From DATKNA01 sp035541595 (lineage in GTDB: Bacteria > Actinomycetota > Actinomycetes > Actinomycetales > Kineosporiaceae), in NCBI GenBank assembly GCA_035541595.1, contig DATKNA010000013.1, positions 1 to 12,756 on the forward strand: a stretch of DNA of 12,756 nucleotides, read 5' to 3'. This document shows positions 1 to 6,068 of the stretch, in pieces (positions within the stretch are counted from its first letter, which is position 1; every line of letters begins with the position of its first letter). The notes under the pieces are model-generated. The model worked only from the letters and a program-made list of their open reading frames with translations, was not told where the DNA came from and made no database searches. The position numbers were made by a program, and so were the translations under genes.

Positions 1-2
1 AC

Positions 3-1016
3 TCGACCGCGGCCGCGGCGAAGTGGGACCAGGCGCAGTGCCAGGCCAACGCGCAGAAGCACGTGGCCAACAAGGACGAGGTCGCCGTCATGGGCACGCT
101 CAACTCCGGCTGTGCCAAGATCGAGGTCCCGGTGCTCAACCAGGCCCCGGACGGGCCGCTGCTCATGGTCTCGCACGCGAACACGAACGTCGGCCTCACC
201 CGCCCCTGGGACGCCGGTGAGCCGCAGAAGTACTACCCGACCGGCAAGCGCAACTACGCGCGGGTCGTCACCACGGACGACGTGCAGGGGGCCGCGGGCG
301 CGATCTTCGCCGGCCAGACCCTCGGCGTGAAGAAGTGCTACATCCTCAACGACAACGAGACCTACGGCCAGGGCGTCGCCAAGGTCTTCCAGGAGAACGC
401 CCCGAAGAACGGCATCCAGATCCTCGGCAACGACGCGTGGGACCCGAAGGCCACCAACTACACCGCCGTCTTCCAGAAGATCCAGGCCGCGGGCGCCGAC
501 TGCGTCTACCTCGGCGGGATCTACGACGCCGGCGGCGCCCAGCTGGTCAAGGACAAGGTCGCGGTCCTCGGCGACAACACCAAGGTCAAGCTCATCGCTC
601 CCGACGGCTTCACCGGCTTCCCGGACCTCAACAAGGCGCCACAGGCCCAGGGCATGTACCTGACCTTTGCCGGCCTGTCGACCGACGAGCTGCTCAGCGC
701 GGGCGGAGGCGGCGCCAAGTTCATCGACGCGTACAAGCAGAAGTACGGCGGCCCGCCCACCTCCAGCTACGCGCTCTACGGCGTCGCCGCGGTGCAGGTC
801 ATCCTCAAGGCGATCGAGAACTCCGACGGCACCCGCAAGGGCGTCACCGACGCCGTGTTCAGCGGCAGCGGGATCACCATCCCCGCCAACGTGTCGGTCA
901 TCGGGAAGGACATCACGATCGACCCGAAGACCGGTGACGTCAGCGCGAAGGACATCACCGTCGAGGTGATCAAGAACAACCAGGAGACGTTCCTCAAGAC
1001 CCAGTCGGTCAGCTGA
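3..1016 (+). CDS. livK: Branched-chain amino acid ABC transporter substrate-binding protein (5' partial)
   Basis: The frame is already open at base 3 and runs to TGA at 1014-1016. 337 residues are visible, and the signal peptide and first part of the mature protein lie outside the window. The product is a periplasmic-binding-protein type I fold (LivJ/LivK family). In this family it captures branched-chain or related amino acids outside the membrane and delivers them to LivHM; in Gram-positives it is normally a lipoprotein. Supporting segments are the VAVMGTLNSGC strand-loop, LGVKKCYILNDNETYGQG and the WDPKATNYTAVFQKIQ/GADCVYLGG pair. Two cysteines at visible residues 13 and 37 are spaced like the disulfide pair of E. 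coli LIV-binding protein, so a disulfide is plausible. The liv permease and ATPase genes follow directly, which settles the family. The exact substrate cannot be read from sequence. Confidence 0.95.
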   Translation, partial: STAAAAKWDQAQCQANAQKHVANKDEVAVMGTLNSGCAKIEVPVLNQAPDGPLLMVSHANTNVGLTRPWDAGEPQKYYPTGKRNYARVVTTDDVQGAAGAIFAGQTLGVKKCYILNDNETYGQGVAKVFQENAPKNGIQILGNDAWDPKATNYTAVFQKIQAAGADCVYLGGIYDAGGAQLVKDKVAVLGDNTKVKLIAPDGFTGFPDLNKAPQAQGMYLTFAGLSTDELLSAGGGGAKFIDAYKQKYGGPPTSSYALYGVAAVQVILKAIENSDGTRKGVTDAVFSGSGITIPANVSVIGKDITIDPKTGDVSAKDITVEVIKNNQETFLKTQSVS

Positions 1017-1020
1017 GACC

Positions 1021-1067
1021 GGCGACGGGCCCGGGCGAGGAGAACTTCCCCGCCCGGGCCCGTTGCC
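1021..1067 (+). terminator. Strong hairpin between livK and livH (terminator or attenuator)
   Basis: A perfect 13-bp stem (1025-1037 with 1051-1063, core CGGGCCCGGGCG/CGCCCGGGCCCG) closes a 13-nt loop. It extends outward through a G-T wobble and three G-C pairs to about 17 bp. It starts a few bases after the livK stop. No U-tract follows, as is common for actinobacterial terminators. In ABC operons such a hairpin after the binding-protein gene usually stabilises its mRNA or lets only part of transcription pass, so the binding protein is made in excess over the membrane parts. That role is inferred here. Confidence 0.75.
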
Positions 1068-1079
1068 CCTGTCCGTGGC

Positions 1080-1107
1080 TTGACCTCACACTGCCACTCA
1101 GCACTGT
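1080..1107 (+). promoter_or_regulatory. Possible internal promoter ahead of livH
   Basis: TTGACC (1080-1085) matches a sigma-70-type -35 box. It is followed after 16 bp by CACTGT (1102-1107), which keeps only the A at position 2 and the final T of the TANNNT consensus. It lies after the livK hairpin and about 70 bp before livH, so it could give livHMGF some independent transcription. The weak -10 makes this tentative. Confidence 0.3.
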
Positions 1108-1175
1108 CCGCGCCGCCAGCGCCGCCGCTCCACGCGACCCGCGTCGGGCGCCGCTCCGACCCCAGGGGTGAGCCG

Positions 1176-2225
1176 ATGACCTTGACACAGACGCCGGTCG
1201 AGATCTCCGAGTCGAGACCACCCCTCAGCAGGGGGGCCCTGGCGACCCGGGTCCTCGGCCTAGCGCTGCTCGCGGCGCTCGCGGTGTGGATCCTCTACTC
1301 CGCCGTGACCAAGCCGACCCAGTTCGCCTCCGCGGTGGTGACCGGGATCAACAACGGGGCGCTGTACGCCCTCATCGCGCTGGGCTACACCCTCGTCTAC
1401 GGCATCATCGAGCTGATCAACTTCTCCCACGGCGACCTGTTCATGCTGGCGACCATCGTCGCCGCGTTCGTCATCGTCACCGTCTTCGGGGTCACGAGCC
1501 TGAGCTGGTGGGCCGCCGTCGTCCTGCTCATCGGGCTGGTCGTGACCATGAGCTTCGCGGCCGGACTGAACGTGGCCGCGGAGCGTCTCGCGTACCGGCG
1601 GCTGCGCCGGGCCCCCAAGCTCGCCCCGCTCATCACCGCCGTCGGCCTGAGCTTCGTCTACCAGTTCGTCGGGGTGACCGCCAACGGATCGGCGCAGAAG
1701 CCGTGGGACACGATCCTGGGCGACACCGGGTTCTACATCGGTGACGTGAAGATCAACTGGAAGACCATCGTGGTCATCGCCGTCACGGTGCCGCTCCTGC
1801 TGGCCATGACCTGGATGGTGGCCAACACCAGGCAGGGGAAGGCCATGCGCGCGACGGCGCAGGACCAGGACGCCGCCCGGCTCATGGGCATCGACGTCGA
1901 CCGCACCATCGCCTTCACCTTCGGCCTGGGCGGCGCGCTCGCCGGAGCGGCCGGCGTGCTGTTCATGCAGGCCAACGGGCTCACCCGGTGGGACGCCGGC
2001 TTCCGGTTGGGGCTCATCGCCTTCACCGCCGCCGTGCTGGGCGGGATCGGAAACCTGACCGGCGCGGTCCTCGGCGGATTCCTCATCGGGGTGATCGAGA
2101 ACCTCAACAACAGCCTGGGCTTCGGCCAGGAGTGGGGCCAGACGGTGATCTTCACGATCCTCATCGTGCTGATGGTCTTCAAGCCCGAGGGGATCCTCGG
2201 CAAGCCCACGACGGAAAAGGTCTGA
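1176..2225 (+). CDS. livH: Branched-chain amino acid ABC transporter permease LivH
   Basis: A 349-residue integral membrane protein, one of the two permease subunits through which branched-chain amino acids cross the membrane. The ATG at 1176 is chosen because AGGGG stands about 8 nt upstream (1164-1168) and the open frame before it is not protein-like. About nine hydrophobic segments are visible, roughly residues 23-42, 53-77, 88-106, 110-130, 150-167, 196-215, 245-265, 278-305 and 322-336. Family marks are NFSHGDLFM (82-90) and the cytoplasmic ATPase-contacting loop GKAMRATAQDQDAARLMGID (221-240). It is longer than E. coli LivH (about 308 residues), mainly through an N-terminal arm carrying one extra hydrophobic stretch. 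livM starts 2 nt after its stop, so the two genes are co-transcribed. Confidence 0.95.
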   Translation: MTLTQTPVEISESRPPLSRGALATRVLGLALLAALAVWILYSAVTKPTQFASAVVTGINNGALYALIALGYTLVYGIIELINFSHGDLFMLATIVAAFVIVTVFGVTSLSWWAAVVLLIGLVVTMSFAAGLNVAAERLAYRRLRRAPKLAPLITAVGLSFVYQFVGVTANGSAQKPWDTILGDTGFYIGDVKINWKTIVVIAVTVPLLLAMTWMVANTRQGKAMRATAQDQDAARLMGIDVDRTIAFTFGLGGALAGAAGVLFMQANGLTRWDAGFRLGLIAFTAAVLGGIGNLTGAVLGGFLIGVIENLNNSLGFGQEWGQTVIFTILIVLMVFKPEGILGKPTTEKV

Positions 2226-2227
2226 TC

Positions 2228-3445
2228 ATGGCGACCTCGGCGAAGGAGGGGACCCGCTCGACGATGGCGCGCCGGATGACCTCGCTGCCCGTCCTGTTCA
2301 CCGTCCTGGCAGTGCTGATCTTCGTCTTCTACCAGTTCGTGCTGGGCCGCCTGGTCCAGCCCGTGCAGGACTTCTTCGGCGGCTGGTTCCCACTGACCGC
2401 GGTCAACCAGTGCATCATCTGGGCGACGCTCGCGGTCGGGCTGAACATCGTGGTCGGCTACGCCGGCCTGCTCGACCTCGGGTACGTGGCGTTCTGGGCG
2501 ATCGGTGGGTACGTGGCCGCCTGGATCATGTCGCCGTTCTTCACCCAATGGCAGATCAACATCTTCGGAACCGCCCCGCCTGGGCTGGAGGCGGGCATCC
2601 ATGTCAACTTCTGGCTCGTCCTACCCATCGGAGCCGCGTTCTGCGCGCTGTGGGGGGTGATCATCGGCGCTCCGACCCTGCGCCTCAAGAGCGACTACCT
2701 GGCGCTCGTCACCCTCGGCTTCGGTGAGATCATCCCCGAGGTGTTCCGGAACGCGGGCGACATCAACGGGTTCAACCTGTCGAACGGCACCAAGGGCATC
2801 GACCCGCTGGACCCGATCCCCACCGGGCCGTTCCACCTCCTCGGCGTGCCGTCCACCCTCGGCCCGTTCGACAACACGTACAAGTTCCTCGTCTACGGCC
2901 TGCTGTGCGCCTTCGCGATCTTCGTGTCGCTGCGGATCAGGGTGGGCCGGCTCGGCCGGGCCTGGCTCGCGATCCGCGAGGACGAGCTGGCCGCGAGCAT
3001 GATGGGCGTCCCCCTGATGCGCACCAAGCTCGCGGCCTATGCGGTGGGCGCCGCCCTGGGCGGCATCGGCGGCGTCGCGTACGCGACCCTCACCAACGGT
3101 GTCTCGCCCGACAGCTTCCAGTTCGCCAACTCGATCATCCTGCTCGCCATGGTCGTGCTGGGCGGCATGGGCAACGTGTGGGGTGTGCTCGTCGGGGCGC
3201 TCATCCTGGAGTGGATCAACTCGACGGGCCTGGCGCAGTTCGGATCGACCTTCAACAACACCTTCGGCACGAGCGTCGAGTTCTCGTCGTACAACTTCCT
3301 GATCTTCGGCAGCCTCTTGATCATCATGATGCTCTTCCGCCGGGAGGGCCTGCTGCCCGAGGCGCGGACCCGCCAGGTGCTGCAGGAACCCGAACGGGGC
3401 GAGATCGAGGCCGTCGGTGCCGATCTGGAAGGGTCGACGGTATGA
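2228..3445 (+). CDS. livM: Branched-chain amino acid ABC transporter permease LivM
   Basis: A 405-residue second permease subunit that pairs with LivH to form the transmembrane channel. The ATG at 2228 follows the livH stop by 2 nt, and GGAAAAGG at the end of livH can serve as ribosome binding site. Family marks are VGYAGLLDLGYVAF (76-89), LKSDYLALVTLGFGEI (153-168) and the EAA-like coupling loop GRAWLAIREDELAASMMGVP (243-262). The last membrane segment is near residues 356-370. A charged tail of about 35 residues (371-405) follows and should be cytoplasmic. The start of livG overlaps the stop in ATGA, indicating translational coupling. Membrane segments are clear by eye; exact boundaries are estimates. 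Confidence 0.95.
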   Translation: MATSAKEGTRSTMARRMTSLPVLFTVLAVLIFVFYQFVLGRLVQPVQDFFGGWFPLTAVNQCIIWATLAVGLNIVVGYAGLLDLGYVAFWAIGGYVAAWIMSPFFTQWQINIFGTAPPGLEAGIHVNFWLVLPIGAAFCALWGVIIGAPTLRLKSDYLALVTLGFGEIIPEVFRNAGDINGFNLSNGTKGIDPLDPIPTGPFHLLGVPSTLGPFDNTYKFLVYGLLCAFAIFVSLRIRVGRLGRAWLAIREDELAASMMGVPLMRTKLAAYAVGAALGGIGGVAYATLTNGVSPDSFQFANSIILLAMVVLGGMGNVWGVLVGALILEWINSTGLAQFGSTFNNTFGTSVEFSSYNFLIFGSLLIIMMLFRREGLLPEARTRQVLQEPERGEIEAVGADLEGSTV

Positions 3446-4269
3446 GCGCCGCCGAGGTGTCGACCGACGCGGTCGCGCCGCCGCTGAGCATGCACGCGGA
3501 CGCGATCACCATCCGCTTCGGCGGGCTCACCGCCGTCCGCAACGTGAGCTTCACGATCCCGAAGGGCTCGATCGTCAGCCTGATCGGCCCCAACGGCGCC
3601 GGAAAGACAACGTTCTTCAACGTCCTCACCGGGCTCTACAGACCCACCTTCGGGCGGGTGTACCTGGGTGAGCGCGAGGTCACCGGGCTGGCCCCACACA
3701 AGATCGCCAGCTTGGGACTGGCCCGGACGTTCCAGAACATCCGGCTGTTCAACCTCATGACCGCCGAGGAGAACGTCCTCGTCGCGATGCACTCGCACAT
3801 GCGGTCCGGGGTCTTCCGCACGGTGCTGCGCTCGGGCCATCAGCGCCGCGAGGAGCAGGAAGGCCGGGTGTTCGCCCGCGAGCTGCTCGAGTTCGTCGGC
3901 ATCGGCAAGGTCTGGGACGAGTACGCCCGCAACCTCTCCTACGGTGACCAGCGCCGGCTCGAGGTGGCCCGGGCGCTCGCGCTCAAGCCGAAGGTGCTCC
4001 TGCTCGACGAGCCGACCGCCGGCATGAACCCGCAGGAGTCGGCGCGATTCGTCGACTTCGTCCACCGGGTCCGGGACGAGCAGCAGATCGCCGTCCTGCT
4101 CATCGAGCACGACATGAGCGTGGTCATGCGGGTCAGCGAGCGGATCACCGTGCTCGACCGCGGCGAGAAGATCGCCGAGGGCGGCCCCGACGACATCCGC
4201 AACGACCAGCGGGTGGTCGAGGCCTACCTCGGCAAGACCGGCACCGAGGGCTATGGGAGCGACCTATGA
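3442..4269 (+). CDS. livG: Branched-chain amino acid ABC transporter ATP-binding protein LivG
   Basis: A 275-residue ABC ATPase that with LivF powers uptake through LivHM at the inner face of the membrane. All nucleotide-binding motifs are present: Walker A GPNGAGKT (49-56), Q-loop Gln98 in TFQNIRLF, signature LSYGDQ (165-170), Walker B VLLLDEP (185-191) and H-loop His223 in LIEHDM. The signature LSYGDQ instead of LSGGQ, the ARTFQNIRLF segment and the PTAGMNP D-loop are characteristic of LivG rather than LivF. The ATG overlaps the livM stop by 4 nt (ATGA), and its own stop overlaps livF in the same way, so the three proteins are probably made by coupled translation. The length is normal for the family. 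Confidence 0.96.
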   Translation: MSAAEVSTDAVAPPLSMHADAITIRFGGLTAVRNVSFTIPKGSIVSLIGPNGAGKTTFFNVLTGLYRPTFGRVYLGEREVTGLAPHKIASLGLARTFQNIRLFNLMTAEENVLVAMHSHMRSGVFRTVLRSGHQRREEQEGRVFARELLEFVGIGKVWDEYARNLSYGDQRRLEVARALALKPKVLLLDEPTAGMNPQESARFVDFVHRVRDEQQIAVLLIEHDMSVVMRVSERITVLDRGEKIAEGGPDDIRNDQRVVEAYLGKTGTEGYGSDL

Positions 4270-5024
4270 CGACGCAGTCCCCGGAGGCGGCGCCGACGTC
4301 CGCCCGCGCCGACGGCGCCCTGCTCAGCGTGCAGAACATCTCCGTCTTCTACGGGAACATCGCCGCCGTCCGAGGGTTGACGCTGGCCGTCCGCCCCGGT
4401 GAGATCGTCACGCTGATCGGCTCGAACGGCGCCGGCAAGTCGACGACGCTGCGCACGATCTCCGGCCTCATCCGGGCGCGTCAGGGCAAGATCGTCTTCG
4501 AGGGCAAGGACATCTCGCGGCTCCACGGTCACCAGGTGGTCCAGGCGGGCATCTGCCAGTCGCCCGAGGGCCGGCGCATCTTCCCGCGGATGACCGTCGA
4601 CGAGAACCTCGACCTCGGCGCCTTCCTGCGCAAGGACCCCGACGCCGTCAAGGCCGACCGGGAGCGGGTGCTGGAGCTGTTCCCGCGGCTGCGGGAGCGG
4701 CTCGCGCAGAAGGCGGGCACGCTCTCCGGCGGCGAGCAGCAGATGCTCGCGGTGGGCCGGGCGCTGATGGGCTCGCCACGGCTCCTGCTCCTGGACGAGC
4801 CGTCGATGGGTCTGGCGCCCGTCCTCGTCGACCTCATCTTCGACACCATCCAGACCATCCGCGAGCAGGGCACGACGGTGCTCGTCGTCGAGCAGAACGC
4901 GCTGGCGGCGCTGCGCATCGCGGACTACGCCTACCTGATGGAGTCCGGCCGGCTGAAGCTCGAGGGGCGGGGGTCGGACCTCGCCAAGGACGACGACATC
5001 GTCCGCGCATACATGGGCGGCTGA
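4266..5024 (+). CDS. livF: Branched-chain amino acid ABC transporter ATP-binding protein LivF
   Basis: A 252-residue second ABC ATPase of the importer, forming a heterodimer with LivG. Motifs are Walker A GSNGAGKST (52-60), Q-loop Gln98 in ICQSPEGRRIFPRMT, signature LSGGEQQM (153-160) and Walker B LLLLDEP (173-179), followed by SMGLAP. At the H-loop position the sequence is VVEQN, with Gln210 where most ABC proteins have His. This is usual for LivF proteins and not a defect. The first 20 residues are a variable arm before the core LLSVQNISVFYG. The start overlaps the livG stop by 4 nt (ATGA). It is the last gene of the liv operon; a hairpin follows 12 nt after its stop. Confidence 0.96.
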   Translation: MTTQSPEAAPTSARADGALLSVQNISVFYGNIAAVRGLTLAVRPGEIVTLIGSNGAGKSTTLRTISGLIRARQGKIVFEGKDISRLHGHQVVQAGICQSPEGRRIFPRMTVDENLDLGAFLRKDPDAVKADRERVLELFPRLRERLAQKAGTLSGGEQQMLAVGRALMGSPRLLLLDEPSMGLAPVLVDLIFDTIQTIREQGTTVLVVEQNALAALRIADYAYLMESGRLKLEGRGSDLAKDDDIVRAYMGG

Positions 5025-5036
5025 GCTCTCCGGCCC

Positions 5037-5056
5037 GCTGTTCGTGGGAGAACGGC
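5037..5056 (+). terminator. Candidate terminator hairpin after livF
   Basis: GCTGTTC (5037-5043) pairs with GAACGGC (5050-5056) through six Watson-Crick pairs and one wobble, closing a 6-nt loop. It stands 12 nt after the livF stop and has no U-tract. The position fits the end of the liv operon, but the stem is short for this GC content. Confidence 0.4.
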
Positions 5057-5100
5057 CTGCCGCCGCGCGTCGCTGGCCCCGCTCCCGGCCCCGCCCGCCG

Positions 5101-5106
5101 TACAGT
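5101..5106 (+). promoter_or_regulatory. Possible -10 box for the acetyltransferase gene
   Basis: TACAGT fits the TANNNT -10 consensus and lies in the 153-bp gap between livF and the GNAT gene. It predicts a transcript start near 5113 and a leader of about 65 nt. No convincing -35 box is visible at the usual distance, so this is tentative. Confidence 0.35.
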
Positions 5107-5177
5107 CGGGTCGTTGCCGGGGGTGCGGGCAAGCTGCGGCGGTCCCGTCCGGGACGCCCGACGTCGAGGAGGCTCGC

Positions 5178-6017
5178 GTGACGCGTCCGCCGGTGGACGT
5201 CCGGCAGGCAGGTGCCTGCGACACCGACGACCTGCTCGGGCTATGGGTGCAGGCCCGTGCCGAGATCGCCGGCGCGGGTCGGCCGCTGCTCGGCGCGACG
5301 CCGGACGCCATCCGCCCCCGCCTCGTCGACGCTCTGACCCGCCAGGACCTGCGCGTCCTGCTGGCGCGTTGGGAGGGGCGGCCCGCGGGCTTCGCCGTCG
5401 TGCGCGTAGGGCAGCTCATGCCGCTGGTCGAGGGCGACTGCGTCCAGCTCGAACACCTCTACGTCACCCCCTCGTTGCGTCACCACGGCGTGGCCCGGGC
5501 ACTGCTGGCCGGCGTGGCGTCCCTCGCCGAGCGGCACGGCGCCGACCAGATCCTCAGCGGCGCCCCGCCGTCCGCACGCGAGGTGCACCGGTTCCTCGCC
5601 CGACTCGGGTTCACCCCGCTCGTGCTGCGTCGCGTCGTGGGCACCGCGACCCTTCGCCGGCGCCTCGCCGGCGAGTCCCGGCGCAGCGCGCTGGAAGACC
5701 TGCTCAGCCGTCGCCGCTCCTCCCGGGCCCGGTCCACCCGGGCCGCCACCCCACCCGACGGCCTCGCCCTGGCACCTCCGGCGGGGCCGGAACCGACGGC
5801 GTCCGCGCTGCAGGAGCCGGGCCAGCTCCCGCCGGGCCAGCTCCCGCCGGGCCAGCTCACGCCGGGCCAGCTCCCGCCGGCGACGGTCCACCGGGACGGC
5901 GGCGGCGAGGCGGGTCTCGAAGCCGGTCTCGATCTGGAGACCGGTCTCGACGTCGACGCCGACCTCGCTGGGGTGACCTTCGACGTCGATGCCGACGTCG
6001 CCGCGGCCGGCTCCTGA
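5178..6017 (+). CDS. GNAT-family N-acetyltransferase with repetitive low-complexity C-terminal tail
   Basis: 279 residues. The GTG start at 5178 is supported by a near-ideal GAGGAGG ribosome binding site at 5166-5172, 5 nt upstream. Residues 6-165 form a GNAT domain. The acetyl-CoA pyrophosphate loop is RHHGVA (101-106, consensus R/Q-x-x-G-x-G/A) after the strand LEHLYVTP (91-98), and FLARLGFTPL (139-148) matches motif B. The acceptor substrate is unknown. From about 166 the protein is not domain-like: an Arg/Ser-rich basic stretch (168-190), a Pro/Ala linker, four copies of a PGQL(P/T) unit (214-233), then an acidic, degenerate repeat-like tail (244-274) with motifs such as GLEAGLDLETGLDVDADL. 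Usual single-domain GNATs are about 150-180 residues, so the 110-residue tail is an addition. It stands alone between the liv operon and polA, 50 bp before polA. Confidence 0.85.
   Translation: MTRPPVDVRQAGACDTDDLLGLWVQARAEIAGAGRPLLGATPDAIRPRLVDALTRQDLRVLLARWEGRPAGFAVVRVGQLMPLVEGDCVQLEHLYVTPSLRHHGVARALLAGVASLAERHGADQILSGAPPSAREVHRFLARLGFTPLVLRRVVGTATLRRRLAGESRRSALEDLLSRRRSSRARSTRAATPPDGLALAPPAGPEPTASALQEPGQLPPGQLPPGQLTPGQLPPATVHRDGGGEAGLEAGLDLETGLDVDADLAGVTFDVDADVAAAGS
5817..5876 (+). repeat. Four tandem 15-bp repeats inside the acetyltransferase gene
   Basis: Four units of CCGGGCCAGCTCCCG lie head to tail at 5817-5831, 5832-5846, 5847-5861 and 5862-5876. The third differs by one base (A for C), and a 4-base partial unit follows. 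The array is in frame and encodes PGQLP, PGQLP, PGQLT, PGQLP. Near-identity at the DNA level indicates recent slippage expansion, so copy number may vary between strains. Confidence 0.95.
5949..6000 (+). repeat. Degenerate repeats in the acidic tail of the acetyltransferase gene
   Basis: A 19-nt segment GACGTCGACGCCGACCTCG (5949-5967) recurs at 5982-6000 with two substitutions, a 33-nt (11-codon) period. Just upstream the octamer GGTCTCGA occurs at 5913, 5925 and 5943. These are older, decayed in-frame repeats encoding the Asp-rich end of the protein (DVDADL and DVDADV). Confidence 0.7.
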
Positions 6018-6055
6018 CGACCCGCGCGCCCCGCCGGACTGTCGGCGTCGGCGCA

Positions 6056-6068
6056 TAGGGTGGCGGCG
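6056..6068 (+). promoter_or_regulatory. polA -10 box with probable leaderless start
   Basis: TAGGGT (6056-6061) matches the actinobacterial -10 consensus TANNNT. Exactly 6 nt follow before the GTG start codon at 6068, so transcription should begin at or next to the start codon. This spacing is the usual signature of leaderless mRNAs in Actinomycetota. The overlapping AGGGTGG (6057-6063) could instead act as a ribosome binding site if transcription starts further upstream. No clear -35 box is visible. Confidence 0.55.

Noticed and set aside
4881..4899. Missing H-loop histidine in LivF (VVEQN), considered as a sign of a degenerate ATPase
   Set aside because: Gln at this place is usual in LivF proteins, and all other motifs are intact.
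5817..5876. 15-bp repeats considered as a CRISPR-like array
   Set aside because: The repeats are directly adjacent without spacers, are in frame, and encode a simple PGQLP protein repeat.
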